Shown in pieces: positions 25,652 through 35,469 of a DNA stretch of 64,000 nucleotides. This stretch comes from UTCFX2 sp002050125. GTDB lineage: Bacteria > Chloroflexota > Anaerolineae > Anaerolineales > UBA4823. The DNA is taken from the NCBI GenBank assembly GCA_027494035.1, contig JAOSJQ010000001.1:2976001-3040000 (forward strand), in the 5' to 3' direction. The stretch's first letter is position 1, and each line of letters begins with the position of its first letter. The notes beneath the pieces were generated by a model. That model saw nothing but the letters and a program-made list of their open reading frames with translations, was not told where the DNA came from and did no database searches. Made by a program: the position numbers and the translations under genes.

Positions 25652-26872
25652 CTATCCGATCCACTCCACAATGGTCGCTTCGCCCTGTCCAACGCCAACG
25701 CAGAGGGTTGCCAAGCCGTAAAAGGGGCGCGGCTGGGTTTCGGCGCGGCGGCGCATTTCATAAAGCAGCGTGGTCAGGATGCGGGCGCCGGAGCAGCCCA
25801 ATGGGTGACCCAGCGCGATCGCGCCTCCGTTCACGTTGGTTCGCTCTGGGTCCAACCCCAGTTCGTCCATGACCGCCAAAGCCTGCACGGCGAAGGCTTC
25901 GTTGACCTCCACCAATCCGATCTGGTCGAGCGTGAGCCCGGCGCGCTCCAGCGCTTTGCGCGTCGCCGGCACCGGTCCGAAGCCCATCGTGCGCGGCGGC
26001 ACGCCGGCGGCGGCTTTGGCAACGATCCGCGCCAGGGGTTTTGCCCCAAGCTGGCGCGCCTTGTTCTCGCTGGCGAGCAGCAGCGCGGCCGCGCCGTCGT
26101 TTAGCCCGGAGGAGTTCCCGGCGGTGACCGAACCGTTCGGGCGGAAGGCGGGTTTCAGCCGGCTGAGCGCTTCCAGCGTGGTGTCGCGGCGCGGGCGCTC
26201 GTCTGTGTCCACCACGCGCGGGTCGCCTTTGCGCTGCGGGATGGTCACCGGAACGATCTCCTCGGCAAATTTGCCCGCATCGATGGCGGCGACCGCGCGC
26301 TGGTGGGAGCGCAGCGCAAATTCATCCTGGATCTGGCGCGTGATCCCCGGTTTCAGCTCGGCGATGTTCTCGGCGGTTTCGCCCATGCTTTCCACCCCAT
26401 AGCGCTGGATCATCTCAGGGTTGGGATAACGCCAGCCCAGGGTGGTGTCCCAGGCGGTCAGGTTGCCAAACGCGTAGCCAGTTTCGTTTTTTGGCAGCGA
26501 GTACGGGGCGCGGCTCATGCTCTCCACGCCGCCGGCGATGTACAGGTCGCCGTCGCCGGTTTGGATGGCGCGGGCGGCGTTGTTGACGCTGGCAAGCCCC
26601 GAAGCGCAGAGGCGGTTGAACGTCACCGCTGGCACGTCAACCGGAAAGTCCGCCAGCAGCGACGCCATGCGGGCGACGTTTCGGTTATCTTCGCCAGCCT
26701 GGTTGGCGCAGCCCAGAAAGACCTCCTCGACCTCGCCGGGGTCGATTCGATTGCGCTCGACCAGCGTCTTTAGCACGTGCGCCGCCAGATCATCGGGGCG
26801 GACGGGCGCCAGGGCGCCGCCCAGCGCGCCGATCGGTGTGCGGATTGCATCCAGGATTACGACTTGGTTCAT
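25652..26872 (-). CDS. Acetyl-CoA C-acyltransferase (thiolase)
   Basis: This 406-residue thiolase makes or cleaves a 3-ketoacyl-CoA. The nucleophilic Cys89 lies in FNRLCASGLASV, the catalytic His in GGAIALGHPLGCSGAR and the second Cys in LCVGVGQG. VTAGNSSGLNDGAAA is the usual family landmark. Length and spacing match FadA/PcaF-type degradative thiolases. GGAGGGG precedes the ATG. The gene stands between the S1 gene and a hydrolase gene, with no other beta-oxidation genes beside it, so the pathway is unclear. A second thiolase is at 50922-52133. Confidence 0.9.
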   Translation of the reverse strand: MNQVVILDAIRTPIGALGGALAPVRPDDLAAHVLKTLVERNRIDPGEVEEVFLGCANQAGEDNRNVARMASLLADFPVDVPAVTFNRLCASGLASVNNAARAIQTGDGDLYIAGGVESMSRAPYSLPKNETGYAFGNLTAWDTTLGWRYPNPEMIQRYGVESMGETAENIAELKPGITRQIQDEFALRSHQRAVAAIDAGKFAEEIVPVTIPQRKGDPRVVDTDERPRRDTTLEALSRLKPAFRPNGSVTAGNSSGLNDGAAALLLASENKARQLGAKPLARIVAKAAAGVPPRTMGFGPVPATRKALERAGLTLDQIGLVEVNEAFAVQALAVMDELGLDPERTNVNGGAIALGHPLGCSGARILTTLLYEMRRRAETQPRPFYGLATLCVGVGQGEATIVEWIG

Positions 26873-26943
26873 TTACCCCTCCATACGCGCAAAATCATTG
26901 CCTGCGAAAAGCGCAATGCGAATATTCTACCTTATAACCGAGT

Positions 26944-29120
26944 TCATCCGGCAGCCGCGCCCGGGTCACAGCAATGCGCCGAAAACCCCCAGGCGAACAG
27001 GATGACCAGACAGCCGGCGGCAGAAAGCGTCAGCAGCGTGTAGTAAATGCGCGTCAAGACGCTCCAATCGCCTTTACTCCAGGAGTGGAGCGCAGCGAAG
27101 ATCATCCCCAGGCTCACCAGGGCAAACAGGAGCGGCAGAAAAAACAAAACCGCAGCGGAGCGCGGCACGCCGAAGAATATCTGATAGTTGTTCTCCAGCG
27201 CCATTTTGAACAGCAGGTAGCCCAACCCAACCAGGAAGGCGCTCAAGATCGGACCAGCGATAAACGCCAGCCAGCCGGCAGCTTTGGCAATCAGGCTCGT
27301 CGAGGCAGGGGAATGAGTCGGGGAGCCGGACGCGGCTTCAGCGAAAGGCTTTGCGGGCAAGGTGGAGATGGCTGGCGCAGGAGCTGCCGGCGCAATTCGC
27401 ATTTGCCGCCGGCGGCGCATCCAAGCGATCAGCCAGATTATGGGGATCGCCAGCAGGGCGGTCAGCAGAAACCCCAGAAAGAGGATCAGGGCGATGAACT
27501 GCAAGCCCGCTGGCTGTTCGAAGTTGATCAGCGGGAGAGCCAGGGGGAAGTCGATGGTGTTTGCGGGTGTGTAATAACTCGGACCGCCGGTCTTGTGCGT
27601 GCATGCCAGGTCCGGCGGGCGGGAGGGGTCATCCAGAAACGTCTGGATCAACTGGTTGGCGCAGGGGTCGTCAAGCGCCTGTCCATGCCCGCCGGATGGA
27701 TTGGTGTAGGTGTACGCGTGGGCAAGCGTTTGGGAAGCCTGCTCGGCGTAGTAGGGCGGCGTGATCGGGTCGAAGTACCCCGAAAGCAACAGAGTGGGTA
27801 TATCGCTGGTTACGGGGGCGTTGGCTTGTTCGCCTAATTGTGCGACGTTCCAGAATTCGCAAATCTTTAACAGGTTTTCCGGCTCGTCTTTTTCCACTTT
27901 GACAATCTCCGGGCGCACGCCGGTTAGGTCCTGGTCGGCGGGGTCGAAATCGGCGTCCTCGGCGCAAATCACCGAGTAATACATGCCGAGGCTCATCGAG
28001 CGGTCGAACAGCAGGATGGAATAGATGCGGCTGAAGAAATCGAAATTACCCTGGCTGGCGTCGTAAATCATGCGCGGCAGGGTGGGGATCAGTGAACCGG
28101 CGTAGAGCATTTGGAACAATCCGCTCATGAAGGTGTCGCCGTTGATGACGGCATGCTGGTAGGTGATGGATTTGTCGCTGTCGGTGAGCGAGATGCGCGC
28201 CGGGTTCTCGTTGAGCTTTTTGACCGTGACGAAGAACACTTCTTCGAGGTCGGGATAAGCCCGGTTGCACGCCGGGTCGTTGCGGCAGGATTCGAACAGC
28301 ACGGAAAACGCGCGATCCATGGTTTGGGCGCTGTTCAGGATGAAATTGGTTTGGCGGGGGACGACCGCGTCCAAAATCACGCTGCGCAGGCTGTCCGGGG
28401 TGGCGGTCGCATGAAATGCAGAGCCAGGAGCGTGCCGTATGAAACGCCATATAGATTAATTTTGCCATAACCCAGCGCCTGGAGGATGGCCTCGATATCA
28501 TCCGCATTTTGCTGGCTGTTGAACGCCGCGAGGTCGATGTTTTCACGGCTGCTCAGACGGATTTGACACTGTTCGAACGCCTGATCCGCTAGCGCCTGGC
28601 TCTCTTCGTCGCTGAGATCCTGCTCCACGGTATCGGCGATCAACTGGTCGATTTCCTCGCAGTACAGGTTAGGGTGTGAAAATTTCGTGCCGCGCTGGTC
28701 GAACAGGACGATATCGCGGTCGGACACGAGCTTATTGTTGGCGAGCAATAAATTCGCATAGGTTTCGATGGTCGAGCCGCCGGGCCCGCCCTGGGCGATG
28801 AACAGGGGGTCGGGAGCCGGGTTCGGGCCGCTGCTCTTGAGGATCGCCACCGCCAGTTCGATGGTCGGTCCCTCGGGGTTCGCATGATCCAGCGGCGTCT
28901 GCACATAACCGCAGACGACCTGCTCGCCTTCTTTGACGCCCGCCGGTAGGTCGAACATGCATTTGGCAGGGCTGAAGCCCGGGAGATCTGCAAATTGCGC
29001 CTGAGATGGATGCTGAACGCCAGAAGCAGCCGGGTAGGCGAACCCCGCGGCGGAAAGGCAGAGAACGCTGACAGCGACCAATCTGAGGATGACTGAATTG
29101 GCGAGGAAGTTTGTTTTCAT
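26944..29120 (-). CDS. Secreted TAP-type alpha/beta hydrolase fused to a C-terminal membrane domain, frameshifted near 28415
   Basis: A signal peptide (about 1-34) precedes an alpha/beta hydrolase. Its motifs are AQGGPGGSTIE (oxyanion), LFDQRGT, the nucleophile in NLYGVSYGTLLALHF, the acid in LLLSGYFDPITPP and His in NPSGGHGQ. The nucleophile half and the acid/His half are in different frames, and the break lies just after FMR near 28415. The region after residue about 480 adds five membrane segments, with a basic loop MRRRRQMR after the first. That extension is absent from the paralogue at 3580. The enzyme is probably an exported peptidase anchored by its C-terminus. The corrected length is about 725 residues; the substrate is unknown. 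Confidence 0.8.
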
Positions 29121-29159
29121 ATTGTGTTGCCGCCCGCTACCTGGGATAGAGTTGGAGAG

Positions 29160-29165
29160 ATTATA
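29160..29165 (-). promoter_or_regulatory. -10 box of the membrane-fused hydrolase gene
   Basis: On the minus strand the sequence reads TGTATTATAAT, with the TATAAT box about 40 bases before the ATG at 29120. No clear -35 was recognised. Confidence 0.45.
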
Positions 29166-29311
29166 ATACAAGAGATCATCTCGTCTCAAGCCTAAACCCG
29201 ATTGCTCAGCGCGGCTTTCCGCGGCGTGGAGAAAGCCCTGGGGAACCTGGATCGGATGAATTCGTCTATTACAAAAGACACACATAACGGGCATGCACAT
29301 GGAGGTGCGTC

Positions 29312-31997
29312 ATGACACGGATTAAGGGGAGCCGGCTGTTCAGGGTGATGATAGCCGCGGCGCTTTTTGTCGTTTCCTGCAACTTGCTGACCCACTTGCC
29401 GGGCAACCAACCCGCCGCGACAAAAACGCCGGCGGGTGAGAAAAAGACCGATGAGCCGCCAACGACGTTAGAACCCACGGCTGCGCCTTCGGAGGAGGCG
29501 ATCCCCACCGAGGCGCCGCCGTTCACGCTGAGCCAGGGACCTTTGTTTGCGGTTTATTCCGAATCCCCGGGCGAGGTGACCGCGCTGATCCAGCAGGAAA
29601 AGGCTGCGGCGGATTTGAGCAATGTGCGCAACCTGTTTCTACTGACACAATCGCAGATCGACCGGTTGGAGCGCGACGGCTTTGTGGTGACGCCGGGGAA
29701 CGAAAAGGAGTTTTTCGCGCTCTATGAAAAAGCCCGTTATGCCAATCTGCCCATCTTTGTGACCAGCGACGCGCTGCTGCATTCGTACCATTTGATGTTC
29801 GACAAGACCCTGCGCGTGGCGGAGGAAAAGCATTTCATTGGGCTGTTGGAGCAATTGAATCAAGCCATGCTGCAACAGAGCGACCAGATCTACCAGGGGC
29901 TGCAAAACACCGCCTGGGAACCGGCAGCCCGGCGGGTGGTGGCTTATTTCGGGGTCGCGAGCGCCTTGCTCAAGCCGGACACGCCCATTCCGGCTTATGC
30001 GCAGAGCATGGTGCAGGGCGAACTGGCGTTGATCGAAGCCGCGGCGGGGATCCAGCCGTCGATCATCTTTCCAGACCTGCCCTTCGGCGAGGATTACACT
30101 CAATACATCCCCCGCGGGCATTATACGCGCAGCGAGGCGCTGAAAGCCTATTTCAAGTCGATGATGTGGTACGGGCGCATGACCTTTCGCTTGAAAGGCG
30201 CCGACGCGGAAGTTGGGCGGGACGAGACGCGCTCAGCCATCCTGCTGGTAAAAGCGCTGGCGCAGGCGCAGGTGAACGGACAGCCGGCGTTTCAAGCCTG
30301 GTCGGAGCTTTATGCCCCCACGGTCTTTTTCGTTGGCAGGAGCGACGACCTGACGGTGGTTCAGTATAACGACGTGCTGAACTATGTGTACGGCGCTAAC
30401 CCGGATCTCAACGCCCTCACCGATGAAGCAAAACTGGATGATTTTATCAACTACGCCCAACTGCTTCCGCCGCCAAAAATCCTCGGGATGGTGATCCAGG
30501 ACACCGACGATGAAGAACAGCAAACCAAGGGTCTGCGGTTTATGGGGCAGCGGTTCGTCCCCGACGCTTACATCTTCCGGCAGTTGATCTATCGCAACGT
30601 GGGGACGCCCGATCACCGGCGCGGCTTGCCCAAAGGCTTGGATTTGATGGCGGCGATGGGATCGGAGCGCGCCTATGAACTGCTGGATCAGATGGGAGAC
30701 ACCGCGTACGAGAATTACCCGGCGCAGATGGAGAAATCCCGCCAGTGGCTGGCAAACCTGACCGTTCCTGAATGGACCGAGACGCTGAACAACGCCTGGC
30801 TTTACAGTTTTCTGCCGCTGCTGGCGCAGCCCGAACAAGGGTATCCCGATTTTATGCGCAGCCAAGCCTGGCTGGACAAACAGTTGAACACGGCGCTGGG
30901 AAGCTGGGCGGAACTCAAACACGACACCATTCTTTACGCCAAACAGGTTTATGCGGAAATGGGAGGCGGTCCGCCGCCGCCGCCGCCGCTCCCGCCCAGG
31001 GGCTACGTCGAACCGACGCCTGAGTTTTACGCCCGGCTGGTTGCGCTGACCGCGATGACCCGCACCGGATTGGAGAGCCGCGGTTTGCTGAGCGAACCAG
31101 ATCGGGATGGCTTGAGCCGGCTGGAGCAATTGGCGCGCGCCTGCCAGTCGATGGCGAAGAAAGAGCTGCGCGGCGAGGAATTGACCGAGGATGAATACGA
31201 GCGCATTCGCTTCATCGGGGGCGAGTTGGAGAAACTGGTCATCCTCTCCGCCGACATGGATGTGGAGGAGCAGGGCGTGGGCGCGTCGTCCAGCATTGCC
31301 GAGGACCAGCAGGCGGCGGTGATTGTCGACGTGGCGACCGACCCGGACGCACTCGATTTCGGCGGACCGGCGGCGCTGGAGGTCGGCGTTGGGCGGATCA
31401 ATGAAATCTACGCGATCGTCCCGGTGGTGGACATCGACGGGCAGACCATCCTGCAAATCGCGCAGGGCGGGGTGTTCTCGTATTACGAGTTCCCCTGGCC
31501 CGCCGCCGACCGGCTGACCGATGAAAAATGGCGCCAGATGCTCGACGACCAGAGCGCGCCGGACCTGCCCGCCTGGAGTGCCAATTTCATGGTGCGCGAG
31601 GCGGCGTTCGCGGACCTGGCGCGCAGTAACGAGTTTCCAGGACAGCGTCACCGGGCTGTTTTGGGAGCCGCAGTATTCGATAGATTATCTGGACGCGGCG
31701 CAGGAACAATTCAGCCAGGAGATGCAGGCGCTGAATGCGAGCCAGCAGTATTACGGTCACCAGTTGGTCAATTCCACGTTTAGGTCGTTTGACCTGGAGT
31801 CGCAAACGCGCGCCATCGTGACCGCGCGCGAGACCTGGAAGGACCAGATGTTCACCTACGGCACCGACAACCTGATTGGAGAGCGCGGACCCTACACGCT
31901 GGACGTCACCTATATCCTCGAATATGGCGGGGATGCCAACTTCCCCAATTGGAAGGTGGTGCAGGCGACCTACGCCAACCAGCCGCCCGCCTGGTGA
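29312..31997 (+). CDS. DUF3160 lipoprotein, frameshifted near 31633
   Basis: A signal peptide with FVVSCN (lipoprotein Cys) and a Pro/Thr/Glu linker precede a large extracellular domain. That domain opens with FAVYSESP and contains LPIFVTSDALLHSYHLMFDKTL, the DUF3160 landmark. It continues with FYARLVALTAMTRTGLESRG and FGGPAALEVGVGRINEIYAIVP. A poly-Pro run (PPPPPPLPP) splits the protein near residue 555. Near 31633 one extra T shifts the frame; corrected, it reads SNEFQDSVTGLFWEPQYSIDY. It ends in a roughly 90-residue module with TARETWKDQMFTYGTDNL, resembling NTF2/IMS-like extracellular modules. The function of the family is unknown. It overlaps the CapA-like gene by four bases. Confidence 0.8.
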
Positions 31998-33709
31998 TCT
32001 GGAGTCCTGTGGGCGAATTCAATACGCAGAAACGCCGCCTAACTGCGAGGATTTTGCCGCAGGTGGGGCTGATGCTGCTCTGCCTGTTGGCGCTGCCGCT
32101 GCCCAGCCTGCTGTTTGACCCCGTCACCCTTGGCGAGCCGCCGGCGCCCAATAACTCGACGCGCCTTTATGTGCGGCGCGGCGAAACCCAACCTCCCCTG
32201 GATCAGCCGGTCGAACTGCTGTTTGTCGGGGATGTCATGCTCGGGAGGCAAATTCTCGACGAGAACCAGCCGTTCAAACGCGTCGCGCGCTGGCTGACAA
32301 TGCCCGATCTGACGATTGGCAATTTCGAAGGCAGCCTGGGGCAGCCCGCCGGCGGCGGAAACGCGGGTGCGAGAGACGATCCATCCCGCCCGATGCGTTT
32401 GATCGCGCCGCGCGCGGCGGTGTTTGAGCTGCAATCGGCGGGTTTCGATCTGGTGAGCCTGGCGAACAACCACAGCCTGGATAGCGGGTCAACCGGACTG
32501 GCGGAAGCAGCCCACGCTCTGGAAAGCGCCGGGATCGGCGTGGTCGGCGCCGGACCGGGGCAGGCGGCGGCGTACCTGCCGGCGACGCGGACAATTCGCG
32601 GCGTGCGCATCGCGTTCTTGGGCATCAATGCTGTCAGCCAGCCGGACGACCCCGCGGTCGAAACCGGGGAAAGCGATTGGCAGCCGGCGCGCTGGGATTT
32701 GGAGCGGATCACCGAAGCAATCCAACGGGCGCGCCAGGTAGCGGACGTAGTGGTGGTGCTGGCGCATTGGGGGGATGAATACGAAACTCGCCCCGGGCTG
32801 GGTCAGGCGGAGGGCGCGCGGCGTTTGATCGAGGCGGGCGCCGATGTTGTGGTTGGCAGCCACCCGCACGCGATCCAGCCGACCGAAATCATCGAGGCGG
32901 ACGGCGCAAACGGGAAACGGATTGGACTTGCCGCCTACAGCCTGGGGAATTTCGTGTTCGATCAAAGTGACCCCCGGGCGCAGTACGGCTTAGCCTTGCA
33001 AGTGCGCCTAGACCGCCAGGGGCTGGTCGAGGCGCGGGCGCTCGCCGTGCAGGCGGGACCGGCGCCGCGCCTGCTCAACGATCCCGCGCCCGCGGGAATT
33101 ATCGCCAGAATACAGCCAAAACCGCAGCAGGTCTTCTATCGCTGCGACCCGGCGGGGTGCGCGGAGGTTGACCTGGGATTGGAAGAAACCCCCAGGCGGT
33201 TCGTTGCGGGCAAGATCGACCTGACCGGCGACGGGCTGGCTGAAACGGTGATCCTGAAAGACAACCAGGTGCGGATCTACGAGGAAGAGCGCCTGGCGTG
33301 GGAAAGCCCGCCGGAGTGGGTCGTGCTGGACGCGGCGCTGGGCGACCCGAACGGCGACGGGCGCGCCGAAGTCATGCTGGCAATCCAGAAACTCGACGCC
33401 GGGGGTGAACCGGGCAGCCATCCATTTATGATCGGTTATCGCGGCGGGATCTATCGCCAGGTGTGGGGCGGTTCGGCGGTGCGTTTTCCGATCCGCGAGG
33501 TGGAGTTGTTGGACATCGATCAGGATGGAACGCCGGAACTGGTCGTGCTGGAACAGCGCCCCGGCGGTCAAAGCTCGGTGACGCTTTGGAAATGGCAGGG
33601 ATGGGTTTTTAGCCAGGTCTGGAGTTCTCCGGAGGGGGATTTTCAGAATTTGGGAATTATCCACGATCGCGGCGAGGGGGCGCTCATCGTGATCGAAAGG
33701 AACTGGTAG
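31994..33709 (+). CDS. CapA-family (PgsA-like) metallophosphatase-fold protein with C-terminal FG-GAP-like repeats
   Basis: The protein has about 571 residues with one N-terminal membrane segment (VGLMLLCLLALPLPSLLF). The PGA_cap domain shows VELLFVGDVMLGRQI, TIGNFEGSLG, SLANNHSLDSG, VVVLAHWGDEYE and VVVGSHPHAIQ, the metal-ligand motifs of CapA/PgsA. After residue about 410 come repeats such as GKIDLTGDGLAETVI, LGDPNGDGRAEVML and LDIDQDGTPELVVL, integrin-like FG-GAP/VCBS calcium-binding loops. In Bacillus CapA helps export poly-gamma-glutamate; no capB or capC is nearby here. The GTG at 31994 overlaps the DUF3160 stop; a second GTG at 32009 with GGAG is possible. Confidence 0.8.
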   Translation: MIWSPVGEFNTQKRRLTARILPQVGLMLLCLLALPLPSLLFDPVTLGEPPAPNNSTRLYVRRGETQPPLDQPVELLFVGDVMLGRQILDENQPFKRVARWLTMPDLTIGNFEGSLGQPAGGGNAGARDDPSRPMRLIAPRAAVFELQSAGFDLVSLANNHSLDSGSTGLAEAAHALESAGIGVVGAGPGQAAAYLPATRTIRGVRIAFLGINAVSQPDDPAVETGESDWQPARWDLERITEAIQRARQVADVVVVLAHWGDEYETRPGLGQAEGARRLIEAGADVVVGSHPHAIQPTEIIEADGANGKRIGLAAYSLGNFVFDQSDPRAQYGLALQVRLDRQGLVEARALAVQAGPAPRLLNDPAPAGIIARIQPKPQQVFYRCDPAGCAEVDLGLEETPRRFVAGKIDLTGDGLAETVILKDNQVRIYEEERLAWESPPEWVVLDAALGDPNGDGRAEVMLAIQKLDAGGEPGSHPFMIGYRGGIYRQVWGGSAVRFPIREVELLDIDQDGTPELVVLEQRPGGQSSVTLWKWQGWVFSQVWSSPEGDFQNLGIIHDRGEGALIVIERNW

Positions 33710-33740
33710 ATTTTTCTACCATTAATTGTCGAATTCGTCT

Positions 33741-33746
33741 TATAAT
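33741..33746 (+). promoter_or_regulatory. -10 box before the PP-loop gene
   Basis: TATAAT lies about 38 bases before the ATG at 33785. The leader contains GGAGG nine bases before that ATG. No good -35 was seen. Confidence 0.45.
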
Positions 33747-33784
33747 TTCGTGCATGATCCTGCTCGCTGCGGAGGAAGTAAGCG

Positions 33785-34905
33785 ATGAATTCGATTGTGA
33801 TCCCGCCCAGCCGGTTAAGCGCGGACGGACAGCGAATCGATACTGAGATTCGGGTTGGAGATGAAAAATTTGGGCTCTACTTTTCGAGCGACGGGGGTGC
33901 AGTTGCGTCCATGCGCCGAGGCGTTGATCGCGGCAACACTGCTGGTCGCGATGAAACACCGGATGGGGAGAATTGAAATTGATGACGGCGTCGATCCTGA
34001 GTTTTTGGCTGGAATCGAGAAGGTCCAGGACGTATTCCAATCCTGGAAACCGAATTACGGCAGGGTCGCAATTCTCCATGCCGGGTTGAAGGAGACGGTT
34101 CCGCAAGATGGCAAGACCGGGTCGTTCTTTTCCGCCGGGGTGGATTCTTATTACTCTTATCTCATCCAGCCAGAGCGGATAGACGCCCTAGTTCATCTGG
34201 AAGGGGTCGATCTGCCGCTCGAAAATCACGCGTTTCGCCGCCGGGTGCAGGAAAACCTCGCGGCGATCAGTGAGCGGTTCAGCGTTCCGATTCTCAACAT
34301 CGAGACCAACATTCGCCCGTTTCATGAAAAATTCTCCAACTGGGGGTTTTCACATGGCAGCGCGATGGCGACCATTTCGCATTTGCTCTCCGATGATTTT
34401 TCGGAAATGCTGATTGCGACCAGCGGAAACCCCAGGTCGCGCTTGCCTTATGGAATTCACCCAGATCTGGATTTCAATTGGAGCTCCGCGTGGATGCGGA
34501 TCGAATCTGACAGCTTTGAGGTGGGACCGGATCGAGAAGAGCCATTTTATCAGCCAGTTCGCGCCGGTTCTCGATACGCTGCGCGTGTGCTTGCGCACCC
34601 CAACCCAGAAGTTGAATTGCGGCATCTGCGAGAAGTGTATGCGCTCGATGGTTTATTTGCAGGTGACCGGGGATTATGATAAATACACCGTTTTTGAGCA
34701 GCCGCTCGATTTGAACCGGCTGGCGAGGTACAAACGCATCGGCGCGCCGGAATATGACCAGCTTTACCACGCGCTGAGCGAACTGGAGGCGAACCAGCGC
34801 TATCCGGAAACCGCGCGCGTGTTGAGGAAGATTCTCTACCCGCCGGGCTGGAAGCAGAAATTGATCGTCAGCGGCAGGAAGATTCGCAAATTCTTTTCCT
34901 CCTGA
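33785..34905 (+). CDS. PP-loop (QueC/AANH-like) ATPase-fold protein with Cys cluster; two frameshifts (33883, 34522)
   Basis: The start at 33785 follows GGAGG. Frame breaks occur at an extra T in TTTT (33881-33884) and an extra G near 34522. Corrected, the protein has 372 residues. SFFSAGVDSYYSYL is a PP-loop variant of the SGGxDS pyrophosphate-binding motif of N-type ATP pyrophosphatases. It is followed by VHLEGVDLPL, VPILNIETNIRPF and GSAMATISHLL. Near residue 290, LNCGICEKCMRSM gives three closely spaced Cys, probably a metal or Fe-S site. This resembles QueC-like adenylating enzymes, but the N-terminal 100 residues and the substrate are unrecognised. No queuosine genes are nearby. Confidence 0.7.
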
Positions 34906-34962
34906 ACGCACGCTGGCATGATCTTGGATTGGAATTATCTCTGATTGAATGAGGAGCGTGAG

Positions 34963-35463
34963 ATGCGGTTATTATTCCGATTGGCAGGGTGCTTGGTTTT
35001 GGCGGGTATCCTGACAGCCTGCGCTGCTGCAGCGGATGCACAGACGATCCAGGTCAAAGACGCCTGGGTGCGCGCGGCGACCACACAGGCGCAAAGTAAA
35101 ATGGAAACCCCGCCGGGCGAGCCGAGCCACGGCGGGGAGATGAATATGGGTTTTACCAGCGCCGCCTATCTGCAACTGGTCAACCGCGGCAAGGTAGCGG
35201 ACCGCTTGCTGCGCGTCAGTTCGCCCGCGGCGGAAACCGCCGGGCTGCACGAAACTACAATGACCGGGGACGTGATGAGCATGCAGCCCGTGAATTATGT
35301 CGAAGTGCCGGCAAACGGCAAGGTCGAGTTGAAACCCGGCGGGCTGCATATTATGTTGATCGGGCTGAAGCAAGACCTGAAACCGGGCGAGCGCGTGCCG
35401 CTCGAGCTGGTGTTCGAGAAGGCGGGCGCAATCATGGTCGAAGCGGAAGTGCGCGCCCCCTGA
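34963..35463 (+). CDS. Periplasmic copper chaperone, PCu(A)C family lipoprotein
   Basis: This 166-residue protein has a lipoprotein signal ending ILTACA. The PCu(A)C (DUF461) domain begins IQVKDAWVRA and carries the copper ligands in the order His and Met (GLHETTMTGDVMSMQPV), then HIM (PGGLHIMLIGLK). Members deliver Cu(I) to the CuA site of cytochrome oxidase. The insert METPPGEPSHGGEMNMG between the first strands has extra Met and His residues that may also bind copper. The ATG at 34963 has GAGGAG six bases upstream. No Sco or oxidase genes are adjacent. Confidence 0.88.
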   Translation: MRLLFRLAGCLVLAGILTACAAAADAQTIQVKDAWVRAATTQAQSKMETPPGEPSHGGEMNMGFTSAAYLQLVNRGKVADRLLRVSSPAAETAGLHETTMTGDVMSMQPVNYVEVPANGKVELKPGGLHIMLIGLKQDLKPGERVPLELVFEKAGAIMVEAEVRAP

Positions 35464-35469
35464 GCAGGG

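Noticed and set aside
30233..31651. A 472-codon open frame on the minus strand
   Set aside because: It overlaps the DUF3160 gene antisense and is rich in His, Arg and Gln without motif or signal; a compositional shadow.
33754..33843. An ATG seven bases after TATAAT as a leaderless start for the PP-loop gene
   Set aside because: That frame stops after 30 codons and differs from the frame containing the PP-loop. ATG 33785 has a good GGAGG.
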